Origin: Sthenelais limicola | Lineage: Eukaryota > Annelida > Polychaeta > Phyllodocida > Sigalionidae | Assembly: GCA_942159475.1 (NCBI GenBank) | Contig: OW804096.1 | Span: forward strand, 111,636,194-111,700,193 | Direction of reading: 5' to 3' | DNA: 64,000 nt | Shown: piece after piece, positions 28,401 to 36,700 of the stretch | Layout of the letters: each line of letters opens with the position of its first letter | Numbering within the stretch: the stretch's first letter is position 1 | Made by a program: the position numbers and the translations under genes | The notes under the pieces: model-generated | What the model was told of the DNA's origin: nothing | The model's database searches: none | Seen by the model: only the letters and a program-made list of their open reading frames with translations

Positions 28401-30343
28401 TACAGTAACATATTGATAAGGAAAAAAATAAGACTTTACTTACTTTTGTTTTTCGCAAAATCAGTCAACGCTTTCACGATGGGATGCCTTTGACCAAGCT
28501 AAACGTGGTCTTACTTCGGCTGAATCAAAAGCCTCAACCTCCCTGGTAATTATCAGAGACAATCTATAAATATCTACCGCAACATTTCTAACCCCTCCCC
28601 CCTCCCGGGCCCCTTTCTGAAAACCACAGTACATGTCATTCAATATAGGCAATAGGCGACCTGCATCGGGCAATTCGCATGTCCGAAAAATATAATTATT
28701 TAGGGTCATTTGCCGTTCTTTTAGGCATGGACGATATCATATATATATATTTCGCTAAAATGGGCTTATATTCAAATATCGATCCATAATGTATTCGTCG
28801 TAATCCATTTCCTAAAATATGATGTTTAGACCCCAACTGCATCATCTGCATCGAGAAAACAGATGTATAATCTGCAAATTTTGACATTATAAAACACGAG
28901 GGATCTAGTTGGCTGTATCCTCATTTGCCCAAGTATTGCATTTCCTACACCCCTTTGCCTATTTTGATTCATAGTTATTCTAATGCAATGCGCCTATTGT
29001 CTTTGGGACACATATGCCCAGGGTTCACTATCTAGTATCTTTCTCTGGTACAGTTTCGGGTGGTCATACACCCAGTTTAGAAAGTTCGCCAGTTATCAGC
29101 TTTCTGCGTCCAAAAGCTCCTTGCAGCGAACTAATGCAATCATGTCTAACCCAAAGAACTGTATTTTAACAGCCAACATATTGTACAACACTCCCTGGAC
29201 CAAATTCAGCTTCATATGACAAACCCCCAACTCTACCAGAAAGGACGTGGAAAAATCTGAAGGAAACGTCGAACCAACGAAAATCCTCTACTTCATCAGA
29301 GGTGACGAAACGGGTCGAATGTAAAATTGGTCCTATTCGGATATAAATTTTGAAATCCTAGAGTGAAAAGGGTAGGATGGGGTATATATCACTGCAGGTG
29401 CGCACATAAAGGAGAGACAATTAAAACGAGACAATTTTTAGCAGATCTAGACAATACCGCGCTCATAATTTTGTTTGTCCTTTTATTGAAGATTTTCGCC
29501 TAGACATTGTCTAAAGTCTAGTTTTTTATGTGCGAGGGCCCAGGGACGATACTCCGTTACCATGATTAGTGGGGCCGCACTTTTCCTCAGTTTTAAATGA
29601 GTGTAGATTCAACATGTATTCTTTTAATTCAATTAATAAGTAGTGATATTTATCGAAATCGATGACCAGAAGGAATTTGGATGAATATAGGATATCCCCT
29701 TGACTCTCATTCTTTGGATGATCTCAAAAGTTAGGGTCTCTATTAAACAATAATGCATGAGAACCTAAGTTAAGTAACTTGCTTGTAAAACTGTCAACCT
29801 TTATGGATGTATTATGAAAGCTGCGCATAACAGTTGAGTGGACCAGGGAGGTATATTTTTGCAACTAATATAAATGTATACTTTCGGCATTTCACAAACC
29901 CTTTTATTTTGTAACCAACCAGTTAGTGTGGTGTCCTCCTGCTTGCATCAACTTATCTTCCTATTATACGTAATTATTTGTGATAATAACTCATCGGCAG
30001 TTCTCATAAGCCAATTTTGTTGGTAATAATTATGGTATTCACTGGGCTATTGTGTGCAAATATTTCACCTCCCTGGAAAACATACACGATAGCCAAATAA
30101 CAGATTTCGCATGGCGCTTCAATACATATTTTTTAAAAATTTTGTAAAGACTTCCATATCATTTCCTTTATGTGTTAATTTTAAATACGAACAAACTACG
30201 AGTTAGTTGATGTTCCAATGTCTTATATCTTCCTTTTTCAGAGTCGATCCAAGAATCCTACGTTTAGAAATGTAGAGGGAATAAACAGAAAAGTCAAACT
30301 ATCAACCACTAGACAGAGAACAATCAAGGCGCCTAATAACTAA
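561..30343 (+). CDS. SH2-tailed unconventional myosin, 26 exons, 5' end outside the window
   Basis: An actin-based ATPase motor with a phosphotyrosine-binding tail. Exons, all phase-consistent: 561-626, 1075-1205, 1356-1458, 4330-4432, 4876-5032, 7519-7624, 7861-7980, 10305-10413, 10940-11160, 11788-11940, 12065-12178, 12327-12438, 13901-13971, 14116-14175, 15714-15833, 16014-16099, 18333-18428, 18789-18880, 21001-21165, 21386-21489, 21703-21866, 21969-22058, 22213-22330, 23880-24002, 27415-27468, 30242-30343. They sum to 2940 nt, which is 979 aa plus TAA. Order in the visible protein: motor to about residue 670, one IQ motif, charged helix (to 728), Pro-rich linker (729-763), SH2 (about 810-887), tail (888-979). 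The motor starts at the [13 protein letters not shown] block, so the amino end and the true start lie upstream of position 1. SH2-bearing myosins are known from some animals and choanoflagellates; the class was not determined. An N-terminal kinase, as in class III, cannot be excluded. Confidence 0.95.
1624..1756 (-). repeat. Dispersed repeat copy 1, carries an X-box-like palindrome
   Basis: This segment is the reverse complement of 27047-27172, with only scattered differences by eye. Shared blocks include the end near ATACACGCATTGCTCTGAAA and the region AGTGATTTACGCATAGTGCG. The 14-mer GTTGTCATGGTAAC at 1708-1721 fits the RFX X-box pattern. It lies in the third visible myosin intron. Confidence 0.75.
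1871..1972. repeat. About 100-bp palindrome with a perfect 18-bp core stem
   Basis: The core stem GAATATTGCACGAGTTGC is followed, after a 7-base loop, by its exact reverse complement. The arms continue imperfectly outwards through ACCAACCCGTTGGTT and its counterpart ACCAACTCGTTAGTT. The left arm is shared with 27004-27035, so the palindrome belongs to the same repeat family as the adjoining dispersed repeat. Confidence 0.8.
2758..3105. repeat. Cluster of nested inverted repeats (fold-back element)
   Basis: Three separate stems lie side by side. 2758-2775 pairs with 2799-2816 (17 of 18). 2847-2865 pairs with 2957-2975 (18 of 19). 2979-3019 pairs with 3065-3105 (37 of 41), whose loop contains a further stem (CCTGTCTCGGCC with GGCCTCGACAGG). 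The block is GC-rich against an AT-rich intron, which suggests an inserted element. Confidence 0.8.
3581..3680. repeat. A-rich minisatellite, about six units
   Basis: Units of about 14-19 bp built on GGTTGAAAAAAAGTT, with drifting A-run length. It lies in the third visible myosin intron. A minus-strand open frame through it (repeats of FFSTNFF) is a by-product. Confidence 0.8.
4330..5032 (+). CDS. Myosin motor, switch I exons
   Basis: Exon 4330-4432 reads [13 protein letters not shown] and then [10 protein letters not shown], the switch I loop (NSSRFGR at 4381-4401) that senses the gamma-phosphate. Most myosins have a valine or serine where this one has the initial cysteine. Exon 4876-5032 encodes [14 protein letters not shown] and the block [14 protein letters not shown], the canonical motor-core helix. 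Phases are 1 and 2, joining in frame to the exon at 7519. Confidence 0.95.
5481..5532. repeat. Hairpin with 21-bp arms
   Basis: 5481-5501 pairs with 5512-5532 (19 of 21) around a 10-base loop. It lies in a GC-richer island (5440-5660) inside a myosin intron, with further short CGGT/ACCG repeats beyond it. Confidence 0.65.
5963..6092 (+). repeat. Dispersed intronic repeat, copy 1
   Basis: It shares TTTTTCTCATTTTCAATG, TGCCCACCACC, a C/T-rich stretch, GTCTAATxxC and a closing CCTGTGCGAG block with 8464-8600, in the same order and orientation. Identity is patchy, so this is an old repeat. No coding is visible. Confidence 0.5.
7039..7111 (+). pseudogene. Partial duplicate of a myosin motor exon
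   Basis: These 73 bases match 7867-7939 of exon 7861-7980 with 2 mismatches. They encode the same [20 protein letters not shown] segment. The copy lies upstream of the preceding exon (7519-7624), so it cannot replace the real exon in order, and it lacks a donor where the match stops. The frame runs on into intron sequence. Confidence 0.85.
7519..11160 (+). CDS. Myosin motor, upper 50-kDa and switch II exons
   Basis: Exons 7519-7624, 7861-7980, 10305-10413 and 10940-11160. They run from [13 protein letters not shown] through [14 protein letters not shown] to [20 protein letters not shown], and end with switch II and the relay helix (DIFGFEKF from 11068, then [15 protein letters not shown]). 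Switch II is canonical apart from small changes after DIFGFE. A 73-bp near-copy of part of exon 7861-7980 lies in the intron upstream at 7039-7111. Confidence 0.94.
8464..8600 (+). repeat. Dispersed intronic repeat, copy 2, ending in a hairpin
   Basis: Second copy of the repeat at 5963-6092. It ends in a perfect 11-bp stem, GCCCTGCCTCG (8565-8575) with CGAGGCAGGGC (8590-8600). Confidence 0.55.
10519..10671. mobile_element. MITE-like element, 25-bp terminal inverted repeats
   Basis: 10519-10543 and 10647-10671 are inverted copies (24 of 25), starting TACCGTATTTCCTTGAA. The 153-bp element repeats the TACCGCC motif inside. It has no coding and lies in a myosin intron. The superfamily is unknown and a target-site duplication is not clear. 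Confidence 0.8.
11788..14175 (+). CDS. Myosin motor, lower 50-kDa and loop 2 exons
   Basis: Exons 11788-11940, 12065-12178, 12327-12438, 13901-13971 and 14116-14175. The first carries the relay-loop segment ([17 protein letters not shown]). Next come [26 protein letters not shown] and the basic, Ser/Thr-rich actin-facing loop 2 ([17 protein letters not shown]). The loop is short and has no long insertion. Confidence 0.93.
12729..13064. repeat. 42-bp minisatellite in a myosin intron
   Basis: About six to seven units built on ACTGTTAGAAGTAACAATTG followed by GGGTTTGTAATAGCAGGTCTT. The central four are well conserved and the outer ones decayed. The period is divisible by three, so the minus strand stays open with a 14-residue repeat; no sign of real coding. 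Confidence 0.85.
14176..15713 (+). other. Myosin intron with G and C homopolymers
   Basis: Holds a G14 tract near 14581 (interrupted once afterwards) and a C-run near 14705. Otherwise it is unremarkable AT-rich intron sequence with no supported gene. Confidence 0.6.
15714..18880 (+). CDS. Myosin motor, SH1 helix and converter exons
   Basis: Exons 15714-15833 ([13 protein letters not shown]), 16014-16099 ([17 protein letters not shown], the SH1 helix region), 18333-18428 and 18789-18880 ([15 protein letters not shown], the end of the converter). The last exon finishes with FIQK, the first half of the IQ motif completed in the next exon. Residues match the ordinary motor consensus. Confidence 0.93.
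16100..18332 (+). other. Myosin intron, no other feature seen
   Basis: 2.2 kb of intron between the SH1-helix exon and the converter exon. Open frames in it are short and show no family similarity. Confidence 0.6.
19278..20024. mobile_element. MITE-like element with about 30-bp terminal inverted repeats
   Basis: 19278-19308 and 19994-20024 are inverted copies sharing GTGAATACACAGTCA and GATTTGGG. The 0.75-kb interior is rich in CGATTAATCG-type palindromes. An open frame from 19796 starts inside and runs out past the right end, with no recognisable protein, so the element looks non-autonomous. Confidence 0.75.
20691..20726. repeat. Perfect 13-bp hairpin
   Basis: TCTTAGTTTTTAG (20691-20703) pairs with CTAAAAACTAAGA (20714-20726). 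It lies in the myosin intron before the IQ exon. Confidence 0.7.
21001..21489 (+). CDS. IQ motif, charged helix and Pro-rich linker of the myosin
   Basis: Exon 21001-21165 completes one IQ motif ([16 protein letters not shown] across the junction), the site for calmodulin or a light chain. It continues into a charged helix ([15 protein letters not shown]...) that could be a short coiled coil or single alpha helix. Exon 21386-21489 is proline-rich ([19 protein letters not shown], then RPPLPEIP). These Pro motifs could bind SH3 or WW partners; that is inference. With a single IQ, the lever arm is short. Confidence 0.9.
21703..22330 (+). CDS. SH2 domain exons of the myosin
   Basis: Exons 21703-21866, 21969-22058 and 22213-22330. 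The domain opens with [16 protein letters not shown], the usual SH2 W-(F/Y)-HG-I-(S/T)-R start. It continues with CFLIRVAQ, where the arginine at 22018-22020 is the phosphotyrosine-binding Arg of the FLVR motif, then YSLSFK, HYIISQ and [10 protein letters not shown]. All core positions are present, so phosphotyrosine binding is likely retained. The acidic and basic stretch before it ([15 protein letters not shown]) is probably a flexible linker. Confidence 0.94.
23880..30343 (+). CDS. C-terminal tail exons of the myosin
   Basis: Three small exons (23880-24002, 27415-27468, 30242-30343) after the SH2 domain, with introns of 3.4 and 2.8 kb. They encode Tyr sites [16 protein letters not shown] and [13 protein letters not shown], then a basic end ([19 protein letters not shown]) and TAA at 30341-30343. 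Phases match at every junction. The first exon is the best supported because it continues the SH2 end; the 54-nt exon rests on a good acceptor, a GTAAGA donor and an intact frame. Confidence 0.82.
24622..25601. mobile_element. 980-bp fold-back element, 34-bp perfect inverted ends
   Basis: 24622-24655 is the exact reverse complement of 25568-25601 (34 of 34). Inside, 24772-24825 is a diverged inverted copy of 25471-25516 (CGGTGTAACAGTTCTAA against the right arm). The centre has C-runs on the left (C14 near 24817) and repeated GGGGGTAC / CCTAGGT blocks on the right (25260-25500). No protein is encoded. It sits in the 3.4-kb intron of the myosin tail. Confidence 0.85.
26106..26148. repeat. Hairpin with 11-bp perfect outer stem
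   Basis: GTCTGCAGGCG (26106-26116) pairs with CGCCTGCAGAC (26138-26148). An inner CTTATGG / CATAAG stem extends it almost to the loop. Confidence 0.7.
27004..27172 (+). repeat. Dispersed repeat copy 2, carries an X-box-like palindrome
   Basis: 27004-27035 matches the left arm of the 1871-1972 palindrome. 27047-27172 matches 1624-1756 in opposite orientation. The 14-mer GTTGCCATGACAAC at 27075-27088 again fits the RFX X-box pattern. It lies just upstream of the 54-nt myosin exon at 27415. Confidence 0.75.
27469..30241 (+). other. Last myosin intron
   Basis: 2.8 kb with no supported gene. 29255-29315, read on the minus strand, has a TCTGATGAAG ... CGACGTTTC arrangement of the sort found near the 3' ends of some retroelements. 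No reverse-transcriptase residues were seen next to it. Confidence 0.5.
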
Positions 30344-31480
30344 GACTTCCGAAGACCAGACATTACGTACACAGACATTACGAGTACCATGGATAATATT
30401 GCTTGCAACATTGTATTTAGGGTAGGCCTAAGGACAGATATAGTTATGTAAACATTCAAAAGAATTACTTTCGTAGTATAAACTCGACAATAATTTCATT
30501 CCTAACGCGCCTAACATCTAAGAATTGCGAAGACCAGACTTCCTAAGTCCGGAGTCCGCATTTCTTAAAGAGTTGGGAACAGAGTATTTTAAAAGCACTC
30601 CAATGGAGTATCCGGTATACTATTTCGTTGCTCATGGCAATTCTCTAAGAAAGGAGAGCTGTATCTTATGCTGAACCAGCAAGTTCATGAAAATATTTAT
30701 GCAAGGCCTGTGGTAATACGTACCAGAAGTGTGTAATAAAGTAATCATTTTCGTTGTAATACACTATACATAATAATGCTTTCGTGCGAAGGTAATTGCT
30801 ATTCTGAAATAGCGGATTTCCATAACAACGATTTAAATAGGGACTTAAATGTGCCAACAGCGACCGCAATTTCAAATAGACAATGATAGTGATAATTTGA
30901 TAATGTTAGTAGTGATCTGCACATACATTTGGTACGAAGAAAAGGTTTGGGTTTTTTAAATCGTGAGTTACTCACAGAGTGGATTACCTCCGTGCAGATC
31001 TTATAGCTGCTACATGCTATTGCATTTTCAGATAAAAAAATGATTAGTAATAATGCTTTTGAATTTCAAATCTATGTTCACACGTTTATCTCTGAATGAT
31101 CTGTCCAGTCCTGGCAAATCTAGTATGTCCTATGTCCTAAGACATAAAGTGAAAGTGGTTCTCTTCATAAAATTAATGAAAAATAATTATAATCATCCGG
31201 GTCTATTCGCTGCCACCACATCGCAGATCTTCCAACGTATTACGATTACTTGTATCCCATCTTCAGAGATATTCATTTCTATAATGTGCTAGTGATTCTC
31301 TTCATAGCAGCATACACTGATGGTGCTCTCACATTAAAGATAGATTGTGGGAAACTCAGTGAATGTTAACACCATATTGCCACAACTGTACAGCAGTGGA
31401 TAGCCATTCACAGTAGGTTATATATGTTCAAATTATAGTATGTATGTCCATATCAAATAAAAATATAAAGACATATTCTT
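30344..31480 (+). other. 3'UTR of the myosin gene with poly(A) signal
   Basis: No coding sequence follows the TAA. An AATAAA at 31456-31461 in an A/T-rich stretch is the first convincing poly(A) signal in the region. The exact end of the transcript cannot be seen. Confidence 0.5.
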
Positions 31481-33182
31481 TCTGCGTTTTGTTATTAGAT
31501 ATAGGCTACTATTTGGCCGGTACCACCAGACTGAACAAGTGAAGTCAAGTTTCAAGCTCCAGCGCTCCACCTAGCTACAATTTAAAAAAGAAATGAGATG
31601 TTCGAAGATTATGGGACATACTGGTCCAGAAAGATATCTCGCTACAGAAAAATTGTCCCCAAAGCAAATAAATGCTTGATGTTCTCATGTGGGCCAGTAA
31701 TACCTTTTTTCGCTTCTAGAAAAGTTGGTAGATTGATTGATAAACAATTTTATTTGATCTTAACATCCTGACAAACGGTCATTGGATCACATTGGAAGAG
31801 ACTCCTATAGAAATAGATCTTTCCAGTCACATAAACATTTATATCACGATGAGTGATTGTACACAACACTATATATATACGGCAATTCCGGGTGACTCCT
31901 TATCATTTGTGACGTCATGCTTTAAATGTGGGCCAAAAGAAATGTTGCTTACTTCGTGCTGTTATACCGCTTATTTCCCTCCATAATAAGGCCTTTTCTA
32001 TAATTATTAGCTTTAAATTCCTCCAAAATCGCTAGATATACCTTATTCCAATAGCATAGCATCCAGATATAAAGTGAACAGAGGCTCCGAGGTTTGGTAC
32101 ATTTCACCAACCACGGCAGCCATCATACTTTTATCTGGGTCAGCCAAAACGTGCGCCAAAATCACCGCGTCGTCCAGACGACGTTCCGACACTTGGAGGT
32201 CTGCGCTTGCTCCGCAAAAGATAACGATCTCCTTCATCAATTAATTTAGCACGCCCGCAGGCCTGACGGAAAGGAATGTATGGACGCACGTCCTTTGACA
32301 TCCTATGCACCTGCAAAAGGCGTCCGTAAATTTATTGACTATTCAAATTGTTAATTTCAAGTCAATCTGAGCACTTTTTACTCTTAACTATAAATTACCG
32401 TAGCATTAATTTTATTATGTAACAAGCCTATTACGTAATCTTATATAAGTTTAATTAAGCCTCTGCATGGTTTAATTTAAATTTAATTTTATCTCTACAT
32501 CTCTTGTTACGTCGGTCAATTTAATTTAAATTTTAATTTCAGTTTATTTTGTATGTCAATTTTATTTGTTATATAATTGATTTTGTATACCAATTTACCT
32601 TTGTATGTCAATTTTATTTGTTATAAAATTGACTTGTAGGTCAATTAATTTTAATTGCAAGGTCAATTTTATGGATTAAGGTCAATTACAAGGTCAGCTG
32701 TAATTTTATTCAATTTTATTGAATTTGATTGGTCAAATTTAATTTTCCTTATCTTCTCATCTACGATTACGTAACCTTACGCAACATTGTACAATATGTT
32801 TTTATTACATCATGTCGCATGCAGGTCATATTTCTTATCTTACCTCAAGTAAAACATGCTTTTATTGTATAACCTTACATAACTTCCGCCTGGTAGGCCT
32901 ACATATAGCCTACCGTACAACTACAAAGATCTTTTCACATTAATAATGGGAAAATTATAGGGGGAAATCAAAAACAAGCTCTGAAAAGAGAGTAACGTTA
33001 TGCTGGTTGTTAGGCCTATAGCCTAGCTAAAGCCTAGGACTAGGCCTACATAATATGCTATGTAAACTTTTAATAATAAAATAGGCTTTCGATCAGTCCT
33101 ATAAATTTAATAAATGGGGGCTTTTAATTAATTCAATCAATAGATCTCTGTTCTTATTTTTTTTCTGTGATCTGTTTTTCTG
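31481..33182. other. Intergenic region, AT-rich
   Basis: Between the myosin 3' end and the receptor gene. 32450-32760 is a low-complexity stretch of repeated TCAATTTTATTTGTTAT-like blocks. A 65-residue minus-strand frame at 32043-32240 is GC-richer than its surroundings, but I do not recognise it and did not call it. Confidence 0.5.
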
Positions 33183-33432
33183 ATGGAGGGGCTCAGCCGA
33201 AGGCTCTTGTTGAGTTGTAATGGGGCCATGACCCGCACTCCACCCCACACGTTTCTCTACGAATCAATAGGTGGCAGCACTTTGTTGCTGTATAGGCCAG
33301 GCATAGGCCTAGCTCATCTGCGGAAGAAAACAAGACCTATATGTGACACAATTGTATTCGCTTTTCCCTCCTCTGTGGACGGATCTGCATTGCCATGCCT
33401 TCAGCCAATGGAATGTGCATCTTTTCTGAACG
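33183..33432 (+). other. Possible 5' exon of the receptor gene
   Basis: An open segment that ends in a strong donor (AACG followed by GTAAGT). Splicing it to the acceptor at 33676 would keep the frame open into the receptor's ATG at 33715, and an upstream ATG exists at 33183. The ATG at 33715 is immediately followed by an ideal signal peptide, so this exon is more likely 5'UTR than coding. Confidence 0.4.
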
Positions 33433-33714
33433 GTAAGTAAAAAAACTACCGCAGATTTTGCGTGAAGATACTTCTTTGTCAACCCTGAATGACGAGCCCC
33501 TACGCCAGTGGAGGCGAGCGATATTGGGTGTACCCATGCATTTACTTCACATATAGTTTGTATAACATCCAGTGAGATGTCAACTGAACTCAAACAATAC
33601 GGTACATAAAACATCCGTTCCAAATTAAAGTTTCTTTATCGACTATTAATGATGATCGATGTGACATTTCTTACAGGTGATCCATGTCCACCGTTAGACA
33701 ATAAGCTTTGCGCG

Positions 33715-36700
33715 ATGGCACAACCATCTCCTCTCATCCTTACTATAGGGGTATGTCTGGCAGTACAAACCTCGGCCATCCGCCACAAAACAGGTAGGCC
33801 TATCGTACATTTTTATTGTGAAGTTTCAAAACATGTACCGGTATTGTATCGTACATTTTTAATGTGAAGTTTGAGTCTCCTTTGCCGTTATACTCAGGAT
33901 TTATTAAATGCTAAAAATCCTGAGTATAACGCAACGGAAAGGCCGAGGTATTAATAGTTGGTAAGATAATAGTAAGATATGAAAAATGTATGTTCTTTGA
34001 CGAGCTTTGAGAAGTTTGACAACAACTAACAGTAACACTGTCATATCATAGGTAAGTCCCGACATGTATGACCACATTTCTGACACTCACTATTTCCATG
34101 CATCTGTGGTTGTCCCGAATGCTCTTATGCTTCTATGTTTATGGGGCGTATAGGCTACCCGGTATTAAATATTCATATGTTACTTTCAGTGGTGCTATCT
34201 CAAAACGAGACCAATACACAGATTATGTGGGTGGACGGTGCCACAGTAATGTCTTACAAGAACTACCAAGATGAAGGCTATCAAACAAACCTAATAATCA
34301 AGGTGGGAATTTATGATCCTGGGATCACCTTATAAAGTGATCATTCCCTGGTCAAAGTCATAATTCACTTAATCTTAAAAGTAGTGGTACAGTATATTAT
34401 GCCCCCCTCACACTATACGCATCCGACGAGTTGTAAGCCTTACAACTCCTTACAACTAGTTTTCCAGTTGTAAGGCCCGTTTTTGAGCTGTTGTTCACGA
34501 CAAAACTCAAGATTCAAATGTTGAATCGGATCGTACAGTGAGAGTGCCAGTTGTGAGGCTTACAACTCGGTCACAGCGAGTCGTGAGACTTACAACTCAA
34601 AAAAACAGAAAAAAATGCGTTGGGCTATCCGTTACAACGCATGTTGTAACGGTGACGTCCTTAAAAAAACACTTTATTTGCCTTTTTTAGCGGGGGGCTC
34701 CCGATTCGAGTCGGCTAGTGTGAGATGTAATAAGTCTTCAGTTGTAAGTTGTAAGTCGTACGACCAGTCGGATGCGTACAGTGTGAGGCAGGCATTATAA
34801 GGGCTCCTGATGGAGGGGGGGGGGAGGGGTCCTGTACTGTCGATTTGTCCCGCTAATAATGAGCATTTGTCCCCAGAATCCCATGTCAATTTGTCGCTCT
34901 AAGAAAGGGTTTATGTCGTTTTTCAATCATAAGAAATGGCTATGTCAGTTTGTCGATTTTACCCCTTATAATATCGATTTGTCGCGCTAAGGATGAGCAT
35001 TTGTCCCTTGTCCCCAGAATCCCAATGTCGATTTGTCCATCTAAGAAAGGGTGTATGTCGTTTGTCGATCATAAGAAATGGCTATGTCAGTTTGTCGATT
35101 AAGGCATCAGGACCCCTAGTATATAGGCCTACATAGATATAGAAAACCATTTCAAACCAGCTGGCAGGAACAATTGATTAGTCTCCTCATACCATTTTTA
35201 TTTTGTCTCTTCCAGCCCTCTCTTTTTGATTCGGAGTGCCATTTGATGGTGAATTTTGTATACATTGATCTGCCCAAGCACCAACCATGTGAAGATTATA
35301 TAGAAATGTGTGAGATCAAGGAAGATGCAGAGGATGGTTGCGACAGACCGGTGAGTAGTGCAATGTATTTTTGGATTTCCTCAAGTGATAATAAGTTCTG
35401 TTATGGATACGTCCCGGAATATCATATCATTTTAAATGATTTTGAGAAGAAATTAATTTTGAGAAGAAATACTACCGGTATGCATTTTTAGTTCATTGGA
35501 TAATTTGCTTAGCGGATAGTTTCTGCAGAATGTTTATCAATGAGTCGTATGTACAATTGAATTTATCTCTATTTAGCTTCTTCCAAAATTTTGTGGAACG
35601 CTCGAGGACTTGTTTCCAAACGGAAATGGCCCCCATCAGAAATGGACACAAGACGCAGATAACAGTATTAGGATAAGTTTTACCACGAGGAAACCAACTG
35701 GCTCTCATAGAGGCTTCGAATTCATCGTCACTTCGTTTTCTAAATCAGGTATGGTGTTCCTATTACACCAACAGTAAGCCTTCGAGATTTGCCCGATTGT
35801 TAAGCTTCGGAAAATAATTTAGTTCCATATTAAATTGCTCGTCTCACAATATTTAAAACCTAAAAGATTTATTTGACTAAAACGCAGCTTGTAACCTAAT
35901 ATTTCAGCACTAATATGACAGTGAGGTAATTAATTAGTTCAAACCATTGTATTGAATAATTTATGATAGATCATTCGGTTATTAGACATGAATGTATTGA
36001 AAATAAGGGTGAACAAAGGACACCCAGTGGACACCTCTTTGTTTAACAAGGCCACCCAGATTTGAGCCTGTTAAAAATCTTCCAGGATCGTGCGGTCGGG
36101 ATGGACACTTCCAATGTGATGACGGGTACTGTGTGAGTTCTGACTTACACTGTGATAGGATAGTTCACTGTTTAGATGGTACTGATGAAATGAACTGCAC
36201 GCGAGGTGGTAAGTCATACTCCTCTATTTGCGTTGTTTCTGGAGAGTTTTTAAGGTTTTATAAAGCTAAGTCCTACCGAGATTCCTTCACTTCGAATAAA
36301 TATGAATGAACGAGTAAATGAATGGGGTGGAAGACATAATGTCTATCATAGTCTCATAGACTGATAGAGGTATATATTATGCATTTATTAATATACATCT
36401 CAGTTTCCAAGACATTCAGATGTAAATGTAGATGCCACTTACTATAACATATATCCATCGCTGGTACAACTAACCTTTGCGAACAAGTATTTGGTTTGAT
36501 CTTTTTACTTTTCACCTTTATAACTCACCGATACGGAGAGTGAAATGTTTTCTGTGCATTTACCTTCAGATAACTATGTGCCAATACCGTACTGTGGACC
36601 AAACGATCGGAATCCAATCTGTAGGGGGAACCAGTGGAGAGAGCGTTGGGTCGGATTAGCTATACCCATGGCTATCGTCATGGTTCTCCTCTTCTTTGCT

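Noticed and set aside
32043..32240. 65-residue minus-strand frame as a gene
   Set aside because: It is unusual in composition, but I recognise no family, promoter or splice partner.
33309..33623. 104-residue minus-strand frame
   Set aside because: Overlaps the likely 5' exon and intron 1 of the receptor on the other strand; no similarity.
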